A stretch of DNA of 64,000 nt from NCBI RefSeq assembly GCF_003318255.1, contig NZ_QOCF01000036.1:38694-102693 (forward strand), read 5' to 3'. Numbering within the stretch: the stretch's first letter is position 1; each line of letters begins with the position of its first letter. The translations under genes were made by a program, and so were the position numbers. Of the stretch, positions 9,719 through 18,945 are shown piece by piece. The DNA is from Ruegeria sp. A3M17 (GTDB lineage Bacteria; Pseudomonadota; Alphaproteobacteria; Rhodobacterales; Rhodobacteraceae). The notes beneath the pieces are model-generated. The model searched no databases and had not been told where the DNA came from. It saw nothing but the letters and a program-made list of their open reading frames with translations.

Positions 9719-11083
9719 TCATTGGCCTCTGATCCCGCCGAGCCACGCACTTGTCGCTTCAAGCCCTTTGCGCAAGACTGAAAACATCTGCTCAATTTCA
9801 CTTTCGCTAATGATTAGGGGCGGTGAAAGAACACACATGTTGATCACAGGTCGAACAAGTAGCCCACGTTTTTGGCATTCGATATCGATCTGGCCGCCAA
9901 TTTCGTAGTCGCGTCCCAGGTCGCTCTGGGGATCACCATCGATTGAGCATTGAACGCATCCCATCAACCCCATGCCGCGCACATCGGCAACGATGTCAAT
10001 CTGACGCAGTTGCTGAAGTTGATCCTGAAAAATCGGAGCGACGTTCCGAACGTGTTCGAGAAGCTGTTCCCGTTCTATAATCTCCATGCTTTTCAGACCA
10101 GCGGCCGCGCTGACCGGATGACCTGAATAGGTATAGCCATTAGAAAAGGTTGCATCTTTTCCCGCAACATCGGCGATCAATCTATCCGAGATAATCGCGG
10201 CGCCCATCGGCGCGTACCCAGATGTCATTCCTTTGGCACAGGTGATTATGTCTGGCTGAATGTCAAAAACTGCCTCTGACGCAAACCAATGGCCCAATCG
10301 CCCGAAAGCCGTCACTACTTCGTCGGAAATGTATAGAACATCATACTTCCTGCAGATGTTTAGGCAGCTTTCGTGATATCCTTTTGGCGGCACGATCACG
10401 CCACCAGAGGCAAGAACCGGTTCGGCGATAAAAGCGGCAACATTTTCTGGGCCCAGCGTCACAATGGCGTTTTCCAGGTCCGAAACTTTCTCTTTCAGAA
10501 AGCTCTCTTCGCTTTGACCTGGCGCACGATAGAGCGGGTTCACGTCTGGCAGGAAATGTGCGAGGTCATCCGCCTTGTCGAGCCAAAGCCTGTCACGCTC
10601 TTTTCCACTGATGCTGGCCGCCAGATAAGTGCTTCCATGATAAGCTTTTTGCCTGGAAATAATTTTCTTTTTCTCGGGCCGACCCAAGAGGTTGTTGCGG
10701 AAATGAACAAACCGGATGGCCGTATCAACCGCAGTGGAACCGCCAGTAGTAAAAAAGACATTGTTCAAGTCGCCCGGCGCACGTTTGGCGATTTCGCGTG
10801 CGAACCGCGCGGCAGTCGAGTTGGAGTTGTTAAAGGGCGAGAAATAGGCAAGGTTTCGAGCCTGATCAGCCATGGCCTCGGCCATCTCCTCTCGCCCATA
10901 ACCGATCTGGGTGCACCACATGCCTCCCGGTCCGTCGATCAAGCGTTCGCCTTTTTCGTTCATGACGTGGATGCCGTTGGCACCTTCGATGAAGGTCCGA
11001 TCGTTTTCCCCCAAGGTTGCCATACCTTCCCACGGGTGCAGGAAGTGGTCGTTATCCCAGTGCTTGGCGTTAGAGTTATCCAC
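9719..11083 (-). CDS. Class III (omega-type) PLP-dependent aminotransferase
   Basis: A 454-residue class III aminotransferase. The conserved features are GPGGMWCTQIGYG near residue 52, the PLP-phosphate site TTGGSTAVDTAIRF near 117-130, the ISDEVVTAFGRLG motif carrying the PLP-binding Asp, and the Schiff-base Lys in CAKGMTSGYAPMGA. Family members move an omega-amino group from compounds such as taurine, beta-alanine or polyamines to pyruvate or a similar acceptor. The gene overlaps the MttB-like gene by 8 nt and is the last gene of the operon. That suggests that, after demethylation, the substrate leaves a primary amine that is transaminated. The substrate is inferred only. Confidence 0.9.
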   Translation of the reverse strand: MDNSNAKHWDNDHFLHPWEGMATLGENDRTFIEGANGIHVMNEKGERLIDGPGGMWCTQIGYGREEMAEAMADQARNLAYFSPFNNSNSTAARFAREIAKRAPGDLNNVFFTTGGSTAVDTAIRFVHFRNNLLGRPEKKKIISRQKAYHGSTYLAASISGKERDRLWLDKADDLAHFLPDVNPLYRAPGQSEESFLKEKVSDLENAIVTLGPENVAAFIAEPVLASGGVIVPPKGYHESCLNICRKYDVLYISDEVVTAFGRLGHWFASEAVFDIQPDIITCAKGMTSGYAPMGAAIISDRLIADVAGKDATFSNGYTYSGHPVSAAAGLKSMEIIEREQLLEHVRNVAPIFQDQLQQLRQIDIVADVRGMGLMGCVQCSIDGDPQSDLGRDYEIGGQIDIECQKRGLLVRPVINMCVLSPPLIISESEIEQMFSVLRKGLEATSAWLGGIRGQ

Positions 11084-12638
11084 GGCGGGCCATACTTTCT
11101 GCGCTCATCACAATTGGGAACTCTTCGCGCACCTGAGCGTCTGAAGCGCCGAAGTAGTTGGGGAAATGGCTGTCGAGAATGGAATTGGACTTGTCACGGG
11201 CGCGGTCCAGCAGATCAGTTTTACCCTCGTTTTCCCATGTATCTGTACGCTCACGATCCATGAGCCGTGGGTAGACAAATTCGCTGTTCATATAGTTCAG
11301 CGTGTGTGGGTTGCCGAGGAAATGACCAGGATCAATGGCACACTGGTGGATTACATCCACCGCCATGGTTTCATCTGTGACCTCTATCCCGCGTAACGAT
11401 CGCAGGATCATACCACCCGCTTCGTCATCGATAACCATGCTTTCAAAACTGCATCCCATCAGGCTGCCAATCATACCTCCGAATTCGCACAGACGATTGG
11501 CACCAGCATGAGCGGCAAGCGTGAAAGTCAGCGCCTTTTCCAACCCGTATTGCGCGTCGGGTATTTTGGCATCGGTCATACCTGCGCCAACGGATGTGGG
11601 AAGGCCATAGAAATTGCCCATCTGAATGGCTGCCGCCCCGATCAGAGCCTGTTCACCACTGCCGCCGGTAAACGACCCGCTGCGCAAGTCAGTGATGAAG
11701 GGCCAGGCGGCAAAGCAGACCGGGCAGCCTGGTGTGATAAGGTTTACGATGGCAACACAGGCCAGCGTTTCGGCCACGGCTTGCACCAATGTTCCCGCCA
11801 GCGTCGCGGGGGCTGTGGCCCCGGCCTGAGGAGGCACCGCCAAATCGACCGTCAGACCTAGCTTGGCGGTATCGATCAGGATTTCCATGTTTTCCTTGCC
11901 GATCCGCAAGGGGGAAACCATGGGGCAGCCGCCAAATATGACGCTTGGCTTTTTCATGAAAGCCCCTTCACCACCTTGGGCCAAATCAAACATGCGGATA
12001 GCATGCGGGATATGGCTGCGGTCGCGAAAGGTCAGACAGGCAGGCTTTTGGCTGCCTGCGAGCATCGCATATATGGTGTTCATATCGTGGGCGAAATCAT
12101 CGGTCACATCAGTGGCCAAGACCGTGTCGCCTAGCATATGGATGTTGTCCAAACAGTCCACCAGACGGGTGAAATCATACACATCGCGCAAGACCGAGGG
12201 CCGATAAGTTTTGGTCTCAGAATCGAAGGTGGTGACGGCGGTGCCAGAGTTGGCGAAGTAAACGCTCTCTGCCTTGCAATGCATGTCGTCTTTGCCTTCA
12301 CGCTCTCCGCGGGCATAGACGTAAAACTCCTTGGCAGCACCAGCCAGGATGTCTTCCATCAGCGCGCGGGGGAAGCACAGCCGATTGAGGTCATTCATCA
12401 CCGCGCCCTTGGGCAGCACCAGATCAAGCAGTTCCGGAAAATGGTCAGTAACGCCGGTGTTTTCCAGAACGGTCAAGGCCGCTTGGTGGATGTTCTCCAT
12501 ATCTGTTTGGGTCAACGGCTTGTAACGTCCGCCACTTAAGCCTCCACGTACGGCCTCATTGCCCGTGGTCGCCTGTTGCACCTTTATGCGCGCGGCGCGC
12601 CCACCACCACCGCGACGGCGTGATTTCGCCTCAGCCAT
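11076..12638 (-). CDS. Trimethylamine methyltransferase (MttB) family protein, non-pyrrolysine
   Basis: A 520-residue member of the MttB superfamily with a TIM-barrel core. Recognisable segments are PLTQTDMENIHQAALTVLENTG, FANSGTAVTTFD, PACLTFRDRSH and GAGMTDAKIPDAQYG. True MttB enzymes contain an in-frame amber codon read as pyrrolysine; here the frame is open throughout, so it belongs to the non-pyrrolysine group, some of whose members demethylate glycine betaine or other quaternary amines. No corrinoid protein gene is next to it. The N-terminus has an unusual basic Gly/Arg-rich stretch (KSRRRGGGGRAARIK). It overlaps the Rieske gene and the aminotransferase gene by 8 nt each. Confidence 0.9.
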   Translation of the reverse strand: MAEAKSRRRGGGGRAARIKVQQATTGNEAVRGGLSGGRYKPLTQTDMENIHQAALTVLENTGVTDHFPELLDLVLPKGAVMNDLNRLCFPRALMEDILAGAAKEFYVYARGEREGKDDMHCKAESVYFANSGTAVTTFDSETKTYRPSVLRDVYDFTRLVDCLDNIHMLGDTVLATDVTDDFAHDMNTIYAMLAGSQKPACLTFRDRSHIPHAIRMFDLAQGGEGAFMKKPSVIFGGCPMVSPLRIGKENMEILIDTAKLGLTVDLAVPPQAGATAPATLAGTLVQAVAETLACVAIVNLITPGCPVCFAAWPFITDLRSGSFTGGSGEQALIGAAAIQMGNFYGLPTSVGAGMTDAKIPDAQYGLEKALTFTLAAHAGANRLCEFGGMIGSLMGCSFESMVIDDEAGGMILRSLRGIEVTDETMAVDVIHQCAIDPGHFLGNPHTLNYMNSEFVYPRLMDRERTDTWENEGKTDLLDRARDKSNSILDSHFPNYFGASDAQVREEFPIVMSAESMARRG

Positions 12639-13863
12639 GACCGGCCATCCTTTGTTCTGGTTCCGGGCTGATCATGGCGAAATAGAAGTCGTAAAACTCC
12701 TGGATCGCGGTTTCCATTTCGCCCAAGGGGCCCGGTTGGAAGTAATGAGAATTAACGCCGGACTGGTTGTGGCGAATGATGCGTTCGTCATCCAAAGTTG
12801 TGACATGCCAAAGCCAGGTCAGGTCTTCTTTGTTGTAATCTTGGCCTTCTTCGGCGTCAGCGCGAACCAGCCAGACCACCTGAATGTCGGTTTCCTGTAG
12901 ACCACGTGGAATAAAGCGGTAGCCGACCATGTGATCCGAATAGATCAGGAACCAATTCAACGGGCCAATATCAAAGTCAGTTGCGCCACCATCGAAACCT
13001 CTTAGGGTTCCGAGCAATGGGGCCAGCGCCTCGCCCGTTTTACTGCCGGTTTTATAGCCTTGGTAAAGCGGATAGCGCCGATAGTACCCGCTGGTGAATG
13101 GGGTGGGCGCAGCGTCGCCGACAAGCGCCAATTCACCAGGTGACAGGCCGACTTCGACAGCCCTTGCCTTTAGCGGTTCGACCAAGCCAGCCATTTCTTG
13201 AGGCGATTTCAGGCTATGAGAGCGAGAGTATTCTTTGTGTGCTGGTCCGCAGTGGTAGCATTCAAGATAGTTCTCCACCGCCAGTTTCCAATTCGCTGGA
13301 ACGGGAAATGACGCCGTATGCGCTACTTTCAGATCGTCAAAGCCATAGGGTTCGACCAGAGGCGCAAGTTGGCTGAGGACAGGATCAAGCGATGGCGTGT
13401 TTGCATCGGCACAGACAAAGATCAGGCCTTTGAAGACACTCACCTGAACGGGAAAGAGCCCAAATTTGGAGGGGTCAAAATGTTCCCCCATGTTATGGCC
13501 TGCACGAAGTTTTCCCGAAAGCTCATATGTCCAGGCGTGATAGGGGCACACAAGGACTCGGGCGTTGCCGGACTGTTCAGTGCAGACGCGAGATCCCCGA
13601 TGGCGACAGACATTCAAATGGGCGCGAACTTCGCCTTCGCGGTCGCGAACAACGATGATACTCTCCGGGCCATAGTCGAACAGGAAGTAGTCTCCGGGGT
13701 TTGGGATTTGGCTGACATGCCCTGCCCAAAGCCAGTTACGGTTCCAGACCTGGGCAATGTCATAGTTATAGATGTCTTGCGAGGTATAGAATTCACGCGG
13801 CAGCGCGTGGCCGTACTGGTGCGAGGCCATCAAAGCATCTAACTCAAACGGTCGGCTGTTCAT
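12631..13863 (-). CDS. Rieske-type aromatic-ring-hydroxylating/betaine demethylating oxygenase
   Basis: About 410 residues. The N-terminal Rieske [2Fe-2S] domain is visible as CRHRGSRVC and CPYHAWTYELSG (Cys-x-His and Cys-x2-His ligand pairs). The catalytic domain has NYLECYHCGPAHKEYS, giving the two His of the mononuclear iron site. Close families include the oxygenase parts of glycine betaine (GbcA) and stachydrine (Stc2) demethylases, which release formaldehyde from a quaternary amine. I chose ATG 13861-13863, which has GGAGGAG upstream and overlaps the preceding stop by one base (TGATG). No dedicated reductase gene is adjacent; electrons may come from a shared reductase. Substrate inferred from the operon. 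Confidence 0.9.
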   Translation of the reverse strand: MNSRPFELDALMASHQYGHALPREFYTSQDIYNYDIAQVWNRNWLWAGHVSQIPNPGDYFLFDYGPESIIVVRDREGEVRAHLNVCRHRGSRVCTEQSGNARVLVCPYHAWTYELSGKLRAGHNMGEHFDPSKFGLFPVQVSVFKGLIFVCADANTPSLDPVLSQLAPLVEPYGFDDLKVAHTASFPVPANWKLAVENYLECYHCGPAHKEYSRSHSLKSPQEMAGLVEPLKARAVEVGLSPGELALVGDAAPTPFTSGYYRRYPLYQGYKTGSKTGEALAPLLGTLRGFDGGATDFDIGPLNWFLIYSDHMVGYRFIPRGLQETDIQVVWLVRADAEEGQDYNKEDLTWLWHVTTLDDERIIRHNQSGVNSHYFQPGPLGEMETAIQEFYDFYFAMISPEPEQRMAGHG

Positions 13864-15929
13864 CACGTCTCCTCCAAATCGATTATCTCGCGGCGAAACC
13901 AATCCTTGTCTGCTTCTGCCTTTGGGCGTTCAAAATCGCGTGCCGCGCGGTGGCCTGCGAAGACTGCGTCCACGATCAACCCCGGAGACGCGGCATCGCC
14001 AATAAGTTCGAGGGTTTTCAAACCGATCCCGCGCAAGCTGTCATAAAGCGCTGTCTCTCGATGGCGCTCGGTAACCAGAATTGTCGAGGCACACGGAATA
14101 TCCGTTACGCGACCGGTAAAGGCACACCCGATGCGCGCGAAGTCACCTTCAACCGCCGTCAGCACCTGATTGCAGCGAATGTCGATACCAAGCTCGATCA
14201 GGCGGGCCTGAATACGAGGCTGCTCCAAAGTATTGACGGCGTAAGTTGAAACTAAACTCTCTGGCGTGACGAAGACCACCTGGTATCCGGCGGTCGCCAG
14301 TTTTTCAGCGATCACCCCTGCCAGATAGATATGGTCATCATCATAGATCATCACCGGTCCATCCGGGGGCAGAATGCCGTTCATAATATCATCAGGCGTG
14401 AGCACTATGGCATCGGGCTTAATCGTGGGTTGGTGGCGCTGGGTGTTGCGCCCCATGCCATCAGTGCGCCAATGGCTACCGGTCGCGACAAAGACGTGTT
14501 CGATGCCAAGCTCTGCCACCTGATCGCCGTCAAGCCTGCTGTCGGTGAACAATTGGACGTTGCTGCGCTGCTTCAGATCATTCAGGCGATAGTCGACGAC
14601 GCGGGACCAAGCCGCGAGGCCGGGAAGTTTGCTTTCCTTTGCAACACGTCCACCAAATTCAGCTGAGGCTTCGGCCAAAGTCACCTGATATCCTCGCCTT
14701 GCCATTTGCGTGGCGCATTCAAGACCGGCAGGGCCACTGCCAATAACCAAAGTATCCGCGTTGCTCTTTTTTGGCGCGATGATCTCGGGGTGCCAACCGC
14801 GGCGCCACTCCTCGCCCATGGTCGGGTTTTGGGTGCAGCGGATCGGGATGCCCAGATTGTCGGATGAGACGCAGATGTTGCAGCCGATGCATTCGCGTAT
14901 TTCGTCAATCCTGCCGTCTTCAATCTTTTTCGGAATGAACGGGTCCGCAATGGAAGGGCGCGCCGCTCCGATAAGGTCGACAACTCCCTTTTTGACCATC
15001 GACAACATCATATCGGGGGACGTCAGCCGACCAACACCAACCACAGGTTTCCGTGTGATCTGTTTGACGTGCGACAGAAACGCGTTCTGATAGCCATCCT
15101 CCGGCTGAAAGCGGGTTGTGGCACTGTCATTGGACCAGTCGGCAACGTTCACATCCCATAGGTCAGGAAGATCGGCCAAAAGCTCGACCACGGCACGGCC
15201 TTCTTCTGAAGCCTGCATGCCGTCAGCGCCCACCATCTCATCGATGGCAAACCGGAGCGCCACAGCGCAACTGTCACCTACAGCTTCGTGGGTGTCTTCC
15301 AGCAGTTCGCGTGTCAGGCGCACACGATTTTCAAGCGACCCACCATATTCATCACTACGCTGGTTCATATGCGGCAGCATGAAATGTTGCGCCAAAGTCA
15401 TGTTGTGTCCGGCATAGACGTAAATGATATCAAATCCGGCATCTTTCGCGCGCAAGGCGGCCTCGCGGTGCCAGCGGCGGAATTCCCGGATATCGGCCTT
15501 ATCCATGGCCTGCGCCTGCTTGGGATGCGTCGTATCGACGGACATCTCAGAAGGTGCAAGAACCGGAGCGCGGGTCAGCAAGTTTTGCGAATGGTTGCCA
15601 TTGTGAACCAGCTGGATAGCTGCCAGCGCCCCATGCGTATGTACCGCATCCGTCATCAGCCGCAACGCGGGCACATCGCGCCCGTCCCATAGCCGCCCCT
15701 CGGCGTAAGGAGACAGGTCTGAGGTTGGGTGAATCTCGGTCTCCTGATTGGAGACTACCCCCCACCCGCCTTCGGCCTTCATCCCACGAACGGCGGCATC
15801 CGCCCGCGGTCGGACATGCCCCAGCCCGGTGCAATGCGGCACCTGATAAAAGCGATTTCTAGCTGTGACTGGTCCGATCTGAACCGGTTCAAAAAGCAGA
15901 GCATATGGGTGCGCGTTCGACATGTTCAC
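13863..15929 (-). CDS. TMADH/DgcA-family FMN, 4Fe-4S and FAD oxidoreductase (secondary or tertiary amine demethylase)
   Basis: A 688-residue protein with the architecture of trimethylamine dehydrogenase and dimethylglycine or N-methylproline demethylases. It has an N-terminal old-yellow-enzyme FMN barrel (LFEPVQIGPVTARNRF; AIQLVHNGNHS), a 4Fe-4S site (CIGCNICVSS then RCTQNP), and a C-terminal FAD/NAD-like domain (TLVIGSGPAGLECATQMARRG). The frame opens with GTG 15927-15929, seven bases after AGGAAAACGC; ATG 15921-15923 is the alternative. It lies between the transporter and the Rieske oxygenase, so it probably removes a further N-methyl group after the first demethylation. The electron acceptor (ETF) is not encoded nearby. 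Confidence 0.9.
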   Translation of the reverse strand: MNMSNAHPYALLFEPVQIGPVTARNRFYQVPHCTGLGHVRPRADAAVRGMKAEGGWGVVSNQETEIHPTSDLSPYAEGRLWDGRDVPALRLMTDAVHTHGALAAIQLVHNGNHSQNLLTRAPVLAPSEMSVDTTHPKQAQAMDKADIREFRRWHREAALRAKDAGFDIIYVYAGHNMTLAQHFMLPHMNQRSDEYGGSLENRVRLTRELLEDTHEAVGDSCAVALRFAIDEMVGADGMQASEEGRAVVELLADLPDLWDVNVADWSNDSATTRFQPEDGYQNAFLSHVKQITRKPVVGVGRLTSPDMMLSMVKKGVVDLIGAARPSIADPFIPKKIEDGRIDEIRECIGCNICVSSDNLGIPIRCTQNPTMGEEWRRGWHPEIIAPKKSNADTLVIGSGPAGLECATQMARRGYQVTLAEASAEFGGRVAKESKLPGLAAWSRVVDYRLNDLKQRSNVQLFTDSRLDGDQVAELGIEHVFVATGSHWRTDGMGRNTQRHQPTIKPDAIVLTPDDIMNGILPPDGPVMIYDDDHIYLAGVIAEKLATAGYQVVFVTPESLVSTYAVNTLEQPRIQARLIELGIDIRCNQVLTAVEGDFARIGCAFTGRVTDIPCASTILVTERHRETALYDSLRGIGLKTLELIGDAASPGLIVDAVFAGHRAARDFERPKAEADKDWFRREIIDLEET

Positions 15930-15949
15930 GCGTTTTCCTATATCTGGGA

Positions 15950-15971
15950 TCCGGAGCCGTAAGGCCCCGGA
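15950..15971 (-). promoter_or_regulatory. Hairpin between the binding-protein gene and the demethylase gene
   Basis: On the minus-strand RNA a 9-bp stem (UCCGGGGCC with GGCUCCGGA, including one G-U pair) closes a UUAC tetraloop. It lies 12 nt after the PotD-like stop and about 20 nt before the demethylase start. With no U-tract it is better read as an mRNA-protecting or partial attenuation structure that favours the binding-protein part of the transcript. Confidence 0.5.
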
Positions 15972-15983
15972 AAAGTGGTTGTG

Positions 15984-17045
15984 TTAGAAGCCGGCTTTGA
16001 TCCGTTCAAATTCTGCCAGCATTTTCGCCTCAAGCTCGGGGTTCACCGCATCAAAGAACAAACTGCCTTCAAAGAAGCTTTTTGGATCCGAGAATCCATA
16101 GGCTTCGATGTTGGCCTGATCGGCAACTTCGAACGCTTTTGCGTTGGAATGTGGGTAGCCCCAGTTGTCGATGATGTACTGACCGCTGGCAGGGTCAGTG
16201 AGCGCGTTCAACAGATCATAGACCTGATCGACCGGTGTCGTGGAAGACTTCAAATGCACGTAACCGCAAGCCCAGGTCGCGATGCCCTTATCGACATCAC
16301 GCATCATAGCGGCAGGCACTTCGTTCCAGATCAGGTTGAGTTCCGACTGGTTCCAAGCCCAACCCAATTCGATCTCACCGCTGGTCATGGCCTGATCAAA
16401 TTGACCCGCATCGGACCAGTAAAAGCGCATGTTCGGGTGGATCGAGCGCAGGAAATCAGATGCTTCCTTGAATTGCTCGTCGCTCAGATTGGTATAATCG
16501 TCGGCGTTTCCGGTGGCCAGCGCTGCCAAGGCGTATGCAGATGACGCGGCATCCGGGACGGCGATCTTGCCTGCATAGGCCGGGTCCGCCAGCATTTGCA
16601 GCGAGATATCATCGCCTGAGATTTTGTCGGTGCGATAGATAAGGCCCGTGTTCCCCCACTCGAACGGCAACATGTAAAGCTTACCGTCGAGGACGATGGC
16701 GTCGACTTCCTTGATCTCGGGCAGCACATCGGCCCAGTTGGTCAGCTTACTTTCATCCAGCGGCTGGATCAGGTCGGCTGCGACCCATTTTCGGACCGCG
16801 TCGGAACAAGGATGCGCCAGATCAGCCGTGAAACCCGAACTCAGTTTCGTAAAGGCTTCCTCCTGACTTCCGAAATAGGAATAGCTCGGCGCCTCATCCC
16901 CGTATTTTTCCATGTAGCTGGCAAAGAACCCGGGATCTTCATATCCCGACCAGTCAAAAACCGTTAGATCAGCGCCACCTGCTATGGCACTTCCCGTGCT
17001 TAATGCCGTCGCACATACGAAGGCCGCAATTCCCTGTAGTCTCAT
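15984..17045 (-). CDS. PotD-like ABC transporter periplasmic substrate-binding protein
   Basis: A 353-residue extracellular solute-binding protein of the spermidine/putrescine type. It has a signal peptide (MRLQGIAAFVCATALSTGSA) followed by the mature start GGADLTVFDWSGYEDPGFFA, which matches the L-x-V-x-W-x-G-Y opening of PotD/PotF relatives. The later WGNTGLIYRTDKI and WAWNQSELNLI segments fit the two-lobed fold. Members of this group bind polyamines but also betaines and other cationic amines, and the downstream demethylases argue for a methylated amine here. It follows the ATPase gene by 17 nt. Confidence 0.9.
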   Translation of the reverse strand: MRLQGIAAFVCATALSTGSAIAGGADLTVFDWSGYEDPGFFASYMEKYGDEAPSYSYFGSQEEAFTKLSSGFTADLAHPCSDAVRKWVAADLIQPLDESKLTNWADVLPEIKEVDAIVLDGKLYMLPFEWGNTGLIYRTDKISGDDISLQMLADPAYAGKIAVPDAASSAYALAALATGNADDYTNLSDEQFKEASDFLRSIHPNMRFYWSDAGQFDQAMTSGEIELGWAWNQSELNLIWNEVPAAMMRDVDKGIATWACGYVHLKSSTTPVDQVYDLLNALTDPASGQYIIDNWGYPHSNAKAFEVADQANIEAYGFSDPKSFFEGSLFFDAVNPELEAKMLAEFERIKAGF

Positions 17046-17062
17046 TTTATCCTCCCACTATT

Positions 17063-18160
17063 TTACTTTGTGTCTGTACCTAGATCGATCACGCTTGCCC
17101 CCTGAAGCCCCAGCCAAACTGCGTCGCCGCGTTTGAAATCGACCGTGTGAAAATAGTTTGGAACTGAGACCGAGATTGGTTTCTCAGCTCCCTCCACCTG
17201 AATGTGATAGTGAATGTTCTCGCCATAGAAGGCGACGTTGCTGACAGTGCCCTGAACCGTTGATGGATAGTCCTCTGGCTTTTCAGCCGCGATTTCCAAT
17301 TGTTCCGGGCGAATACCGATGTTCATGTCTTTAGAGCTGGTCGCAACGTTGGGATTTCTCTCAATCTCAATCCGCCCGAAGGCGGCTGCATCGATAGACA
17401 ACATATTGTCGGTTTCGCCCAATAACTGGGCAGGCAGTATGTTCATCTCACCGATGAAACTGGCCACTTGCTGATCACAAGGACGGGCGTAAAGCGTGGT
17501 TGGTGTATCCACCTGCTTGAGCCGTCCATTGAACATCACGCCAATACGATCGGACATGGTCATCGCCTCATATTGGTCATGGGTGACCATCACAAAGGTG
17601 ATGCCAAGCGACTGCTGGAGATTGCGCATTTCAAACTGCATCTGTTCGCGTAGTTTCTTGTCGAGGGCCGACAAGGGCTCATCCAGCAACAACACCTTGG
17701 GTCGCATGATCAGCGCGCGGGCGAGCGCCACCCTTTGCCGCTGCCCACCCGACAACTCACTTGCGCCGCGATCCTGAAGACCGCCCAACTCGACCATTTC
17801 CAGGGCCTCGGCTACGCGCTGTTCGATCTCGGCCTTGGGCGCCTTGCCCCGCAAGCCATAGGCCACGTTGTTCCCAACGTTCAGGTGCGGGAAGATGGCG
17901 TAGCTCTGAAAGACCATGTTCGTTGGCCGGTTGTTGGCAGGCACACCTTCCATATCCTGACCGTCGATCAGCACGGTACCCTCAGTCGGTTCCTGGAATC
18001 CGGCGATCATCCGCAACACCGTGGTCTTGCCGCATCCCGATGGGCCGAGGAGCGAGAAAAACTCGCCCTCTTTGAGATCGAGGTTGATCCCGCTGGCTGC
18101 TAGGAATGTGCCATAGCGCTTTTCGACGCCCCTGAGTTCTATGATGTTTCTGTCTGTCAT
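17063..18160 (-). CDS. PotA-like ABC transporter ATP-binding protein
   Basis: A 365-residue ATPase with Walker A GPSGCGKTT, Q-loop FQSYAIFPHL, signature LSGGQRQRVALARAL and Walker B LLLDEPLSALD. The C-terminal TOBE domain (about residues 290-360) is typical of polyamine and iron transporters. It drives import through the two permeases encoded just upstream. It overlaps the second permease gene by ATGA and is followed closely by the binding protein, forming a complete four-gene importer. Confidence 0.93.
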   Translation of the reverse strand: MTDRNIIELRGVEKRYGTFLAASGINLDLKEGEFFSLLGPSGCGKTTVLRMIAGFQEPTEGTVLIDGQDMEGVPANNRPTNMVFQSYAIFPHLNVGNNVAYGLRGKAPKAEIEQRVAEALEMVELGGLQDRGASELSGGQRQRVALARALIMRPKVLLLDEPLSALDKKLREQMQFEMRNLQQSLGITFVMVTHDQYEAMTMSDRIGVMFNGRLKQVDTPTTLYARPCDQQVASFIGEMNILPAQLLGETDNMLSIDAAAFGRIEIERNPNVATSSKDMNIGIRPEQLEIAAEKPEDYPSTVQGTVSNVAFYGENIHYHIQVEGAEKPISVSVPNYFHTVDFKRGDAVWLGLQGASVIDLGTDTK

Positions 18161-18945
18161 CGGACCTCTGATGCGGATGAGCGGCGGCGGAAATACTCGG
18201 CCAATACCAAAAGCAGAACCGAGGTAAGCAGCAGGATAGAGCCCAAAGCCAAAACGTTTGGAAGCTTGGCGGGGAAACGGATCTGGCTCCAGATATAGAC
18301 CGGCAGGGTTGGCTGGTTGCCGGACAGGAAAAAGGCTAGGACGAACTCATCGAAGCTGACCGTAAAAGTGACCAGCATGCTGGCTATGATACCGGGGGAA
18401 ACGACCGGCAGTGTCACGCGGCGGAAGGTTTCGAACACGCCGACGCCCAGATCGTAAGATGCCTCTTCCAGCGACGCGTCAAAGTCATCAAAGGCAGACT
18501 TCAGGATCGAAACGGAAAACGGCAAGGCGAGGAACGTATGGCCCAGAACAACGGTCAGCAGAGATGGCTTGAGACCGAGAAACAGAAACAGAACCAGCAT
18601 TGACGAAGCCACGATAATGCCCGGAATAACCAAAGGCAGCATCACCAAACCTTCGGCCGCACGCTGGCCCCGAAAACGGTATCGAACAAAGGCGCGGGCG
18701 GCGAACAGCCCTATAGCGGTGGATAGAAGTGCGACGACAGTGCCGACGCCAAGTGAATTCCAAAGGGCCTGGATCAACGTATCCTGCTCGCCCAGCTTCC
18801 GATACCAGTCCAGCGTCCAACCCTTGATCGGAAAGGCAACGATTGTGCCGCTGTTGAACGAGAACAAGGGTAGGAACAGAACCGGCAGATACAGAAAAAC
18901 CAAATACAGGAAAGCATAGGCTGTTAAGGTCGAGGGGCGCTTCAT
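18157..18945 (-). CDS. PotC-like ABC transporter permease
   Basis: A 262-residue inner-membrane permease with six predicted hydrophobic segments. The EAA loop (LEEASYDLGVGVFETFRRVTLPVVSPGI) contacts the ATPase and is typical of the PotC/YdcV group. It begins at an ATGA overlap with the PotB-like gene and ends in an ATGA overlap with the ATPase gene. Confidence 0.92.
   Translation of the reverse strand: MKRPSTLTAYAFLYLVFLYLPVLFLPLFSFNSGTIVAFPIKGWTLDWYRKLGEQDTLIQALWNSLGVGTVVALLSTAIGLFAARAFVRYRFRGQRAAEGLVMLPLVIPGIIVASSMLVLFLFLGLKPSLLTVVLGHTFLALPFSVSILKSAFDDFDASLEEASYDLGVGVFETFRRVTLPVVSPGIIASMLVTFTVSFDEFVLAFFLSGNQPTLPVYIWSQIRFPAKLPNVLALGSILLLTSVLLLVLAEYFRRRSSASEVR

Noticed and set aside
11076..12638. 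Pyrrolysine-type MttB
   Set aside because: The reading frame contains no in-frame amber codon across the whole protein.
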